Assembly (NCBI GenBank): GCA_934090735.1
Contig: CAKOJR010000005.1
Coordinates: 1 to 64,000 of the forward strand
Reading direction: 5' to 3'
DNA: 64,000 nucleotides
Source: an uncultured Bacilli bacterium
GTDB lineage: Bacteria; Bacillota_I; Bacilli_A; RF39; UBA660
Position numbers and translations under genes: made by a program. Shown one piece after another: positions 27,395 through 35,158 of the stretch (its first letter is position 1; each line of letters begins with the position of its first letter). Below the pieces are notes generated by a model. That model saw only the letters and a program-made list of their open reading frames with translations, did not search any database and had not been told where the DNA came from.

Positions 27395-29135
27395 AAAATT
27401 CATCCTCCATATCATTGGAAATATCATTTACAACATTTAGATTATAATTATTTACATTAAAAACACATTTATTTAATAACATCTCTGGTATTTTTTTTAT
27501 CATTATATTTTTGTACTTATTTAACAGTTCTTCATCATAAGCAGTACACGCAATAACAAGATACTCTTCAGGAAGCATAGAACCCTTTATTTTTTCTAGT
27601 GTCATTGAATTTAAAAATTGAGTTGTTACATATAAATAACTATTTTCATTTCCTATTGATTGTTTCCAAAAAATCTCTTTATCAGGATTGTATTCAAAAC
27701 CTTCATGGAGTGCAACTGATCTTGCTAGCATTTCTGGATTGTAGTTTTTATTAATAACCATTTCCCCAAAAGAATCTTCATTTATTAAAGTTGGTGCAAG
27801 TTCATAAAAATTGTAACCTCCTCCACCATTCCAATTAACAATCGAGGTAATTCCACCATTATCTTTTCCATCAATGATTAAATTTAATCTTTTTATACAA
27901 TGCGTATATACATGTTCACCCATCTCAATTCCTATCCAATTTCTATTCATTTTATGGGCAACCGCTGCTGTAGTACCACTACCTAAAAATGAGTCTAAAA
28001 CATAATCTCCTTCATTTGTACTCATTTCTATTATCCTGTTTAACAATAATTCTGGTTTTTTACCATTAGGAAATTCTACTTGACCTTCTTTTGTTAAATT
28101 ATTAAGATTTATTCCATCCCATAAAGTTCCTTGTAAGTCTTTCTTTAACCATTTTCCATCTTTATATTCCGTTACATCTTTTAGCCAAGTAAGTAATCTA
28201 AATTTATCGCCTTTATAGAATTGCTCATATTCATTTCCTTTGTTTTTACCAGTCTTAGGAATATATTTGATGCTAATTACATCTGAATGTTTAATGCCTT
28301 CTAATCTTTCCATTACTCTTGGTCTAATTGAAGATTGTGGCATTGCAGTTGTATGAATTCGATCCATATACTTATAATATACTTCATTTTCTGAAATATT
28401 TTCTTGCTTTGCAATTTGAGATATTGACATAAATTTTGCATTTGGACGATTATATATTTTAATTTCATTTCCATCGCCATCTACTGTTGATGCTAGATAT
28501 TCAGGGTCTCCTTTTTCATATAATACCGACGTATATTTCCAGCTAATACCTTCATCTTTATATTTTTTTACCAATTCACATATTTCTGTATACGCATATG
28601 CATTTTGTAGCCATTTAAAATTATCATATTTTTTAGTATATGTAAGGATAAATTCAATATTCTTTTTTAATCTTTTATCTTCTCCTCCACCACTTGCACC
28701 TGCAATATTCTTCATTTTAACTGTTATAGTATTCAAATAATTATTTCTACCAAAAATTTCATCACATAATACTTTCAAATATGCATATTCATTATCATCA
28801 ATTTGAATAAATATTATACCATCCTCTCTCAATAATCTCTGCAAAATAACTAAACGTTCCTTCATTAGGTTTAGCCAAATACTATGTTCTAGATTATCAT
28901 TATAATGTTCAAATGCACTTCCAGTATTATATGGAGGATCTATATAAATACATTTTATCCTTTCTGAATAATTCTTTTCTAATGCTTTCAACGCTAAAAG
29001 ATTGTCCCCATGAATGAGAATATTTCGAGAATTTTTATCACCATAACTTCTTTCATCATCCTTAATCAATATTCTAGGTTCTACCTTTTCTTCATTGTTT
29101 TTTCCTATCCATGTTAATTCTAATTTACCTTTCAT
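27387..29135 (-). CDS. Type III DNA adenine methyltransferase, Mod subunit, 582 aa
   Basis: Beta-class N6-adenine methyltransferase: the catalytic DPPYNTGS lies near residue 66 and the S-adenosylmethionine loop DSFLGSGTTAAVAHKM near 385, with the target-recognition region between them. Methylates one strand of an asymmetric site and guides Res. The ATG at 29135 (MKGKLELTWIG) is preferred over an upstream GTG. No long homopolymer or short tandem repeat was seen in the gene, so repeat-based phase variation is not evident. Pairs with the overlapping res gene downstream. Confidence 0.93.
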   Translation of the reverse strand: MKGKLELTWIGKNNEEKVEPRILIKDDERSYGDKNSRNILIHGDNLLALKALEKNYSERIKCIYIDPPYNTGSAFEHYNDNLEHSIWLNLMKERLVILQRLLREDGIIFIQIDDNEYAYLKVLCDEIFGRNNYLNTITVKMKNIAGASGGGEDKRLKKNIEFILTYTKKYDNFKWLQNAYAYTEICELVKKYKDEGISWKYTSVLYEKGDPEYLASTVDGDGNEIKIYNRPNAKFMSISQIAKQENISENEVYYKYMDRIHTTAMPQSSIRPRVMERLEGIKHSDVISIKYIPKTGKNKGNEYEQFYKGDKFRLLTWLKDVTEYKDGKWLKKDLQGTLWDGINLNNLTKEGQVEFPNGKKPELLLNRIIEMSTNEGDYVLDSFLGSGTTAAVAHKMNRNWIGIEMGEHVYTHCIKRLNLIIDGKDNGGITSIVNWNGGGGYNFYELAPTLINEDSFGEMVINKNYNPEMLARSVALHEGFEYNPDKEIFWKQSIGNENSYLYVTTQFLNSMTLEKIKGSMLPEEYLVIACTAYDEELLNKYKNIMIKKIPEMLLNKCVFNVNNYNLNVVNDISNDMEDEFYE

Positions 29136-29237
29136 AATATACACCACACTTATAATTTCTCTTCTAATCTTAAATACTTATTTTTATCTAATTAAAAATT
29201 TTTTAAATTACAATTTTTTGGATAATTGCTAATATTA

Positions 29238-29243
29238 ATTATA
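29238..29243 (-). promoter_or_regulatory. -10 of the mod-res promoter
   Basis: TATAAT on the minus strand about 100 bases upstream of mod. The -35 is poor. Confidence 0.45.
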
Positions 29244-29276
29244 CTATAAAAACTGGCAAAAATCGACTTTTTATGA

Positions 29277-30302
29277 TTAATTAGTATCAATTATTGTTTT
29301 TCTTAATTCTTCTTCTAAAGAATGCGATAATTGTATTAAATATTGTTCATTAAAATCAATATCAGTTCGATTTGACATCTTTTTTTCAATAAGATCAAAT
29401 ATTTCATTTCTATCTTTTTGAATAGCAATTCTATCAAAAATTAATCCAGCCCATGAATTATCAAAATAATGGCAGCCCATAAATATTAATTTTAAATTTT
29501 TATCATTTGTTGCAAAGAAAACTTCTTTATCTGAAAAATGGTATTGAAAATTATTGATTGATGACAAATAAGAGATATCCCAAGCCTGATTTTTACATCC
29601 TCTAATAATTTTTTCAAAATCTTTACTTTTAATATTTTTTGGTGCCTTAATAGTCGAATAGTTAGTGAATAATAAAATTGCATAGGTAATATCATACATA
29701 GATAATTTTAAATTATCATAATACCAATCAAGATACTTTAAAATTTTGTTTTTTGTAGATAATTTAGTTAAAAAAACCTCTGCAATTTTTAAAACCGAAC
29801 AATAACTAAGTAAATATGTAATACTTTTATTTTTATAATTTGCATGGCGGTGAAATTTTACTGATATATCAAATTTTTGTAATTTATAGTTCCCATTTTT
29901 TAAATGATTTAAAAAAACTAAACTTGGAATTTCAGATAGATAAGTCAACAACTCATTTAATTGCCTAATGACTTCTGAATTTTCTGTTAAATCTCCATAT
30001 TCATTCATTGCCAATCCAATATTATATTGTAATCCATTACAATTACAAAACATCAAAAATGATAGTAGCATTATCATATTATCTTCTTCTTTTAATTCAC
30101 CATTTTTAAGATAATCAAACAACATTGAAGTTATATTTCTATCTAGTACAATAATTTTGTCTTTCTTATTCATCAAATATTCTTTGTAATGAGTAAATTT
30201 TCCTTCCATAGCATAATAAGGATGAAAAATAATTTGAAAAGAATTAACTAAATCAAATATATCATTTAAATCATTATCCTCTAAAATAATCAAATCGTTC
30301 AT
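29277..30302 (-). CDS. Unknown defence-island protein, possibly PIN-like nuclease, 341 aa
   Basis: Start at 30302 (MNDLIILEDND) is set by GAGGTG seven bases upstream. No family recognised. An early strand IIVLDRNITS carries an Asp, and the C-terminal third has KNQAWDISYLSSINNF, followed by the strand KEVFFATNDKNLKLIF. This order of an early Asp and a late acidic W-D and T-N-D-K is like the active-site layout of PIN-domain ribonucleases, but this is a pattern impression only. The middle is helical. It lies directly before the Type III system and has its own promoter. Confidence 0.45.
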   Translation of the reverse strand: MNDLIILEDNDLNDIFDLVNSFQIIFHPYYAMEGKFTHYKEYLMNKKDKIIVLDRNITSMLFDYLKNGELKEEDNMIMLLSFLMFCNCNGLQYNIGLAMNEYGDLTENSEVIRQLNELLTYLSEIPSLVFLNHLKNGNYKLQKFDISVKFHRHANYKNKSITYLLSYCSVLKIAEVFLTKLSTKNKILKYLDWYYDNLKLSMYDITYAILLFTNYSTIKAPKNIKSKDFEKIIRGCKNQAWDISYLSSINNFQYHFSDKEVFFATNDKNLKLIFMGCHYFDNSWAGLIFDRIAIQKDRNEIFDLIEKKMSNRTDIDFNEQYLIQLSHSLEEELRKTIIDTN

Positions 30303-30360
30303 ACAAATCACCTCAAAACATTAGCATAGCTATTCTTATAATAATTAAACAGTTAATTAT

Positions 30361-30366
30361 ATTATA
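30361..30366 (-). promoter_or_regulatory. Extended -10 promoter of the 341-aa gene
   Basis: TGGTATAAT on the minus strand, about 60 bases before the start codon. Confidence 0.6.
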
Positions 30367-30483
30367 CCATGTCTATATGGTTTTATCGTCTTTATCTATT
30401 TGTTTTAATAATTGATTTTAAATAATTTATTATGAATTAAAAACCGTATTCGGAAATCCACATACCCGTAATGGTGCACTGGA

Positions 30484-30780
30484 TTAATTTTCATATGGTT
30501 TTTCATAAATTATATATTCATAATCAAATCTGCCATTTTCATCTCTAGTTTCAATAACTTTTAAATATTTATTAACTTTTAATTCATTTAATATTTTTCT
30601 AATAGTATCTCTACTTTCAACACAAATACTTGATAATCCTAATATAGAATAGTCCCAATTATCTGGTAATGATAACATTAAAGATAATAAACCCTTTGCC
30701 TTTAAACTTAATCTTCTATCCTTCAAATGATAATTTCCCATAACTATATATCCTTCTTCTCTATTTGATTTTATTTTCAT
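30484..30780 (-). CDS. HTH_36-type replication or regulatory protein, N-terminal part only, 98 aa
   Basis: The sequence GNYHLKDRRLSLKAKGLLSL and the following LPDNWDYSILGLSSICVESR are typical of the winged-helix domain found at the start of DnaD-like or replication-initiation proteins in integrative elements. Those proteins usually run to 250 residues or more. This one stops just after the wing, so it is either a stand-alone DNA-binding domain or a truncated remnant. AAAGGA lies upstream of the ATG. A terminator of the upstream operon lies just before it. Confidence 0.7.
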   Translation of the reverse strand: MKIKSNREEGYIVMGNYHLKDRRLSLKAKGLLSLMLSLPDNWDYSILGLSSICVESRDTIRKILNELKVNKYLKVIETRDENGRFDYEYIIYEKPYEN

Positions 30781-30805
30781 ATTCTCATATCCTTTCTTTT
30801 CTCAA

Positions 30806-30836
30806 AATAAAAAAGCCTATATAAATAGACTTTACG
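30806..30836 (-). terminator. Terminator of the TPR-CSD/rnlA/rnlB operon
   Basis: AGTCTAT-TTAT-ATAGGCT (one G-U pair) followed by TTTTTTAT on the minus strand, just after the last gene of the operon. Confidence 0.8.
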
Positions 30837-30858
30837 CTCAACAAACAATTTCATAAAT

Positions 30859-31212
30859 CTAATTGTTTAATACATAATTTATTGTTGATTTTGTTAATGT
30901 ACCATTATTTAATATATCAACATGTTCTTTTAAATATTGTTTAACAGTTTTTTTACTTGATTCTGATACATCATTTGGATTTATGATTATACTATTATAG
31001 CTTCCTTCTTCAAAGTTTAATAATACATACCTATTAAATGAATATCCATTTCGCAAAAACAAATCTACAATAACAGAGAATTTATTTCCTTGAGTTTTTG
31101 AAAGTTCATTGTATATATCTTCAGTAAAAAAATATAAGTCATCAATATTGTTCAAAAAAATATAATTTTTATTTATATCCTCTTCAAAATTAAAAATTTC
31201 ATAATCGTTCAT
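30859..31212 (-). CDS. RnlB-like antitoxin candidate, 117 aa
   Basis: Directly follows the rnlA-like gene, 12 bases after its stop. An acidic N-terminus (MNDYEIFNFEEDIN) leads to a compact alpha/beta protein with FNRYVLLNFEEGSYN and ESSKKTVKQYLKE. The size matches E. coli RnlB (about 120 aa), whose gene also follows rnlA. Assigned mainly by position and size; sequence similarity was not tested. It would neutralise RnlA until phage infection removes the antitoxin. Confidence 0.6.
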   Translation of the reverse strand: MNDYEIFNFEEDINKNYIFLNNIDDLYFFTEDIYNELSKTQGNKFSVIVDLFLRNGYSFNRYVLLNFEEGSYNSIIINPNDVSESSKKTVKQYLKEHVDILNNGTLTKSTINYVLNN

Positions 31213-31224
31213 AAATATTCTCCT

Positions 31225-32271
31225 TTATTTATAAAAAACATTATAAGATTTTTCAATATTTTCAATAATTTCATCAACTATTTCTTTTGCTTCTTGCCAA
31301 TTTTCAATTATTCTTGTTTGTGATGGTTCAATTGTTGCATGCAAGAACACATTTCTCTTATTTGAATATATTTTATTTAATTTTATTAAATATTCTTTTT
31401 CATCATTACTTATTAATTTATCATTTTCAATTTTACTTGAATTTCCTCTATCTTTATAAAACATTGAAAATTTATTTTTTTTATCAATCTTATATGAATA
31501 CTTATTCACTAATACTTTTGTTAAGTAACCTTCTAATGTTTTAAATGCACCTGTAACACAACAAGTATAATCCTCACTTTCTTTTATTGTTTTAAGTGAT
31601 GTGATTGATCCTGAAAGAGATTTTATCAATGCTTCATCTAAAAAAGTATATGAATTTGATAAATTTGCTTTAATTGTTTCTCTTATATCAGCTGTTGAAA
31701 TTTTTGTTGTTGTAAACATGTTGTTTATTTCTATAATACTATCAAGAGATACAGAAGATAATTGAGATAATAAGGTCATTATTATACCAAAAGTTTTAAA
31801 AGGTCTACCTTGAATCATAACTTTATTAGTTTGAGGGTAAAATGTTATATCAATATGATCTTTATTATACCCAATAAAACGAATTCTATTATTACTATAA
31901 TATTTAATTTGAATTTCAGAAGAAAACTCATCTTCAACACATTTAATAAGTTCTTCAATTGTTTCTTTATTACATGAAAACACTGTTTGTTTGGGTTGAG
32001 CACTATCAATAGGATAACCTAATTCAGCTAAATATTTTATCAATTTATTAGATTCTTCAGCATTTTTTCCAATAGGCATCATTTTTACAGACATCTTTTT
32101 AACCTTAACATAGAATTTAACTTTACATTGTTTTCCTGATATAAAAAAGTTGCATGTATATTCTTCTTTACCTTGAACTTTAATATAATTACTAAATACA
32201 AAATCAATATTTTTTTTAGAATAATCTTTGATATAAGTTTCTATATCATCTGGATTTATATATACTTCCAT
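31225..32271 (-). CDS. rnlA: RnlA-family ribonuclease toxin (RNase LS), 348 aa
   Basis: Matches the layout and key stretches of E. coli RnlA: TNKVMIQGRPFKTFGI corresponds to its GKLQIQGRPLSCYRVF, GAFKTLEGYLTK to its PELRTIEGVLKS, and KRNVFLHATIEPS to its RHSLFHMETV. The last contains the HEPN R-x4-H pair near residue 308. RnlA cuts mRNA when its antitoxin disappears during infection and so blocks phage growth. It starts two bases after the TPR-CSD gene and shares its promoter. The E. coli comparison is from memory. Confidence 0.8.
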   Translation of the reverse strand: MEVYINPDDIETYIKDYSKKNIDFVFSNYIKVQGKEEYTCNFFISGKQCKVKFYVKVKKMSVKMMPIGKNAEESNKLIKYLAELGYPIDSAQPKQTVFSCNKETIEELIKCVEDEFSSEIQIKYYSNNRIRFIGYNKDHIDITFYPQTNKVMIQGRPFKTFGIIMTLLSQLSSVSLDSIIEINNMFTTTKISTADIRETIKANLSNSYTFLDEALIKSLSGSITSLKTIKESEDYTCCVTGAFKTLEGYLTKVLVNKYSYKIDKKNKFSMFYKDRGNSSKIENDKLISNDEKEYLIKLNKIYSNKRNVFLHATIEPSQTRIIENWQEAKEIVDEIIENIEKSYNVFYK

Positions 32272-32273
32272 TA

Positions 32274-33587
32274 CTACTTCACTCCTTCAACACAAATTGC
32301 TTCTGTTTTTTCATTATCATTTATTATTACTTTATATTTGACTCTTTTACCCTTTTGTAATAATTGTTTATTGCCAATAACACTACGCATATTAAAATAT
32401 ATATTATCTTCATTATTATCTTGCTTTATAAATCCCGAATGCCCATTTTTCAATATATTATCTATTTTACCAAATAAATATTCATTATCATTTTGTTCAA
32501 TATATTCTCTTGCTATAGATTTTAATTGATACATATTTGGTTTTTTGGTAACATCTAAATCATATTCAGATATATAATATTGTAATTCCTCTGATAAATT
32601 CCAACCCATTAAATTTCTAAAGTAAGCACATGCATGATAATATTTTATAGCATTATCATTTTTACCCTGCGATTCCCAACATAATCCCAAGTTATATAAT
32701 AAAGTTACTTTTGTTTCATCAATTAATTCATTATAAATAGCTTTGCAATTATACAGTAAACTCTCTTTAAACTTCCCAAAACTATAGCAAATATTTGCAA
32801 GTTTATGCCATAAAAACCAGTAATTTTCTTTTTCAGCAAATGTTTTATAATTTTGAAAATCAATTTCTCTATTACTAGAAATCATACATTTTGAATATAA
32901 TATTCTACCTGTAATCCAAATTTTATTCTTATAATGAAACTTTTTAATTATTTTTAATGCTTCTTCACCAATTAAAATACATTTTTCATATTGTCCTATT
33001 TTTTCATATGACTTAACCATGTTTTGATAATAAAATTCCTTGGATGATGCTTGTTCAAATTCGCCTTCTCCTATTTTTGTTGTAAAACATTCTTCAGATA
33101 ATATTGTTGGATTAAGTTTCTCTAACCATTGGACTATTTTTTCTTGATTACTTCTGGATGTTCGTGAAGATAGCTTATTATTATATACTTTTACAACTTT
33201 TTTGATAGTTAAAACATATGGTGTAAGAATTTCATTAGTTGCTTCTCTTTGCACAGAGTGATTAATTATTATTTCTGCCATTTTTATAAACTCTTCAAAG
33301 TTAGATTCCTCAGTATCTATATAATTTTTAATATAAACATCATATACACACCAACATAAAACTGATATTACATAATTACTTTTTCTTATATATGAATCTT
33401 TTGGTATTTTAGAAAACTCATTTAAAAAAATATCTGATTTATTACATTTACGTAATGAATTACCATACTCTGCAAAAAGGTTATGATCATCCTTATTCGA
33501 CGAATTCCATAATTTATCATATATCAATAATGCTTTTTCAAAGTCTTTATTATTATAAAATTCTTTTGCTTGATTCCTTTCATTCAT
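32274..33587 (-). CDS. TPR-repeat protein with a C-terminal cold-shock domain, 437 aa
   Basis: Residues about 1-345 consist of paired helices with TPR spacing (for example YEKCILIGEEALKII, KFKESLLYNCKAIYNE and GKNDNAIKYYHACAYFR). Residues about 368-437 read as a nucleic-acid-binding cold-shock fold: GKIDNILKNGHSGFI, then NIYFNMRSV, then GKRVKYKVI. First gene of the operon with rnlA and rnlB and two bases from rnlA, so its product probably works with the toxin, for example as an RNA or phage-signal sensor or targeting factor. That role is inferred. Confidence 0.7.
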   Translation of the reverse strand: MNERNQAKEFYNNKDFEKALLIYDKLWNSSNKDDHNLFAEYGNSLRKCNKSDIFLNEFSKIPKDSYIRKSNYVISVLCWCVYDVYIKNYIDTEESNFEEFIKMAEIIINHSVQREATNEILTPYVLTIKKVVKVYNNKLSSRTSRSNQEKIVQWLEKLNPTILSEECFTTKIGEGEFEQASSKEFYYQNMVKSYEKIGQYEKCILIGEEALKIIKKFHYKNKIWITGRILYSKCMISSNREIDFQNYKTFAEKENYWFLWHKLANICYSFGKFKESLLYNCKAIYNELIDETKVTLLYNLGLCWESQGKNDNAIKYYHACAYFRNLMGWNLSEELQYYISEYDLDVTKKPNMYQLKSIAREYIEQNDNEYLFGKIDNILKNGHSGFIKQDNNEDNIYFNMRSVIGNKQLLQKGKRVKYKVIINDNEKTEAICVEGVK

Positions 33588-33616
33588 AATATCAGTCCCT
33601 CACACAAATTAATATA

Positions 33617-33622
33617 ATTATA
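33617..33622 (-). promoter_or_regulatory. -10 of the TPR-CSD/rnlAB promoter
   Basis: TGTTATAAT on the minus strand, about 30 bases upstream of the start codon, with two TTGCAA repeats further upstream. Confidence 0.55.
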
Positions 33623-33679
33623 ACATATATATTGCAAATTTTATTTTTTTTGCAAAAAATACATATTAAAATTTTAATT

Positions 33680-34591
33680 TTACAATTCTTTAGGACAATT
33701 AGGTTTATAATTAACATCATTAAATCCATAAATCTTTTTACAATCATTACAAACTATTGCAATAAAATATAAACCATTAATATTGTGTCCTTCACCTTTT
33801 TCTATAACTATATTATCTCCTTTACATACAGGGCAATATTTATAATCTTTTTGACTACATGCATCTCTAACTATTTCATAACCATTATGAAAATCGTATT
33901 TGGGTATAAATTCACCAGTATCAACACTTTTAATTCTTCCAAACATAAACTCTAACTTATCCACAGTTTTTTCTAAATGATAATGTCCACAATACCATTT
34001 ATTATAATTTACTTTTTGATCTACGTCATTTAGAAAATACTCCATAGATTTATCTACTGCAATTTGTGGCAAACTTAATTTAAAACTTTCTTTTGGTTCA
34101 TATCTTAACGGACAAGTATGAGATAGAATTATATCAACGTATTTTCCAGAATACTTATCCAATATATCTATTCTTTCTTGTTCAGTTAATTGTTCATCTT
34201 TAAACCACGGATATCCTTTACTTATTCTATAGTCTTTATCAATAGAATAAGCACCACCTATCACTAAAATACTTTTGCCATCAATATTATAAAGTTCTCC
34301 ATTTTTAGCAAATATTAAGTTAGGATATTCATCTTCTATAAATACTTTACCGCCAAACATTTCTACTTCACGATAACTAGAAATATTTTCTGGTCTTTCT
34401 TCATGATTTCCTTGAATACAGAAAAATTTGAAATTATATCTTTTTAATCTTTCCTTTAATTTTTTATCATATTCATCCAAATAATAATTAATACCCACAT
34501 CACCTAAAATAATCATAATATCTTCATCATTTAATCCTAAATGACCGAATCTATAAAAATCTCCATGAGTATCACCAGTTATATATAACAT
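33680..34591 (-). CDS. Calcineurin-type metallophosphoesterase with a C-terminal zinc ribbon, about 303 aa
   Basis: Metal-binding motifs in order: GDTHGD near residue 5, GDVG near 30, GNHEE near 58, SHTCP near 160 and GHYH near 205. A C-terminal zinc ribbon follows (CPVCKGDN ... CNDCKK). ATG 34591 is chosen because the five codons of the longer reading contain the ribosome-binding site AGAGGTG. Such phosphoesterases are common in mobile elements; the substrate is unknown. It is the last gene before the right attachment site and has its own promoter. Confidence 0.85.
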   Translation of the reverse strand: MLYITGDTHGDFYRFGHLGLNDEDIMIILGDVGINYYLDEYDKKLKERLKRYNFKFFCIQGNHEERPENISSYREVEMFGGKVFIEDEYPNLIFAKNGELYNIDGKSILVIGGAYSIDKDYRISKGYPWFKDEQLTEQERIDILDKYSGKYVDIILSHTCPLRYEPKESFKLSLPQIAVDKSMEYFLNDVDQKVNYNKWYCGHYHLEKTVDKLEFMFGRIKSVDTGEFIPKYDFHNGYEIVRDACSQKDYKYCPVCKGDNIVIEKGEGHNINGLYFIAIVCNDCKKIYGFNDVNYKPNCPKEL

Positions 34592-34629
34592 TTTTTCACC
34601 TCTCATCTTTAAAGTATTTTGATATATCT

Positions 34630-34635
34630 ATTATA
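34630..34635 (-). promoter_or_regulatory. Extended -10 promoter of the metallophosphoesterase gene
   Basis: TGGTATAAT on the minus strand, about 40 bases before the start codon. Confidence 0.6.
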
Positions 34636-34708
34636 CCATTATATCCAGTAAAATAAGAAGCTTATTAAAGTTATACACTATGCCTATAATTAACCACATA
34701 TTACGCGT

Positions 34709-34715
34709 CCTCGCC
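34709..34715 (-). other. Attachment-site core, right junction
   Basis: GGCGAGG on the minus strand, within the amidase codons for Gly-Gly-Glu. Element sequence after it adds GAC GCG TAA, which ends the amidase frame. Confidence 0.8.
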
Positions 34716-34976
34716 TCCTGCATTTATGTGATTAGATATTACCACAACACCCTTACCATCACCAAACTTATCTAAAACCACTCCAGGTCTATCATTCGGT
34801 TCCAAATCCACATCACTAGTTCTCGTCATTTTTACCGGTACTCCAAGTTCTTTAAACCTATCATACATATACTGACTTATCTTTAAAGTTAGCTCCTTCT
34901 CAATTATTCCATTTCCAGAAGAGCCTTGATCATTTCCACCATGTCCACTATCCAAAACTACCCCTTTTAAAGCCAT
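34709..34976 (-). pseudogene. N-acetylmuramoyl-L-alanine amidase, N-terminal part cut off by the element
   Basis: The first 87 codons up to the junction, then the shared core. It holds three zinc-ligand motifs of the Amidase_3 fold: LDSGHGG near residue 12, GIIEKELTL near 26 and SNHINAGG near 82. The rest of the catalytic domain and the LysM tail are at 15773-16708. In the present state the frame ends after 91 residues at a stop supplied by the element (34701-34703). The start has a GATTAGGTGATTTA ribosome-binding region. The intact enzyme would cleave the amide between MurNAc and L-Ala during wall turnover or cell separation. Confidence 0.9.
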
Positions 34977-35006
34977 ATTAAATCACCTAATCTATTTTAT
35001 TCGTTT

Positions 35007-35036
35007 ATTAAAAATTAGGTTCTTATTATGTGTCAA
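35007..35036 (-). promoter_or_regulatory. Promoter of the amidase gene
   Basis: TTGACA at 35031-35036 and TTTAAT at 35007-35012 with an 18-bp spacer, 30 bases before the start codon. Still intact although the gene is interrupted. Confidence 0.6.
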
Positions 35037-35069
35037 TGATTTTCTCCCCATCACTATTTATTATAAAAA

Positions 35070-35098
35070 CAAAAGCAGTACAACCTCTACTGCTTTTG
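35070..35098. other. Strong hairpin between divergent genes
   Basis: CAAAAGCAGTA and TACTGCTTTTG form a perfect 11-bp stem with a 7-nt loop. On the minus strand it is followed by TTTTTATAA, as in a terminator, yet no gene upstream needs one. It may insulate the amidase and sortase promoters or end an antisense transcript. Confidence 0.6.
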
Positions 35099-35137
35099 TA
35101 AATACAACAAAAAATATGCAAACAATCATAAAAATGA

Positions 35138-35143
35138 TATAAT
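35138..35143 (+). promoter_or_regulatory. Extended -10 promoter of the sortase gene
   Basis: TGATATAAT only 7 bases before the GTG at 35150 and 16 before the ATG at 35159, so the mRNA would be leaderless or nearly so. Confidence 0.6.
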
Positions 35144-35158
35144 TAAATAGTGAATAGT

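Larger units (their letters stand above)
16702..34715. mobile_element. 18.0 kb serine-recombinase element inserted in the amidase gene, carrying anti-phage systems
   Basis: The ends share the core GGCGAGG (minus strand) at 16702-16708 and 34709-34715. Removing one core and everything between restores a continuous amidase frame with the motif SNHINAGGEGAEV. All recognisable genes inside lie on the minus strand. The recombinase is next to the left end. No relaxase, coupling protein or type IV secretion genes were found, but an oriT-like structure lies at 19345-19440. Cargo: SMEK-STAND NTPase, Type III restriction-modification, RnlAB with a TPR-CSD protein, a possible PIN-like protein and a metallophosphoesterase. 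It is best described as a mobilisable or formerly mobilisable genomic island. Confidence 0.9.

Noticed and set aside
27387..29135. Phase-variable Type III methyltransferase
   Set aside because: No long homopolymer or tandem short repeat was seen in the gene or its promoter.
16702..34715. Integrative conjugative element able to transfer itself
   Set aside because: No relaxase, coupling protein or secretion ATPase gene is present in the 18 kb.
16702..34715. Prophage
   Set aside because: No capsid, portal, terminase, tail or lysis genes lie within the element; the lysis cassette at 5982-7171 is outside it.
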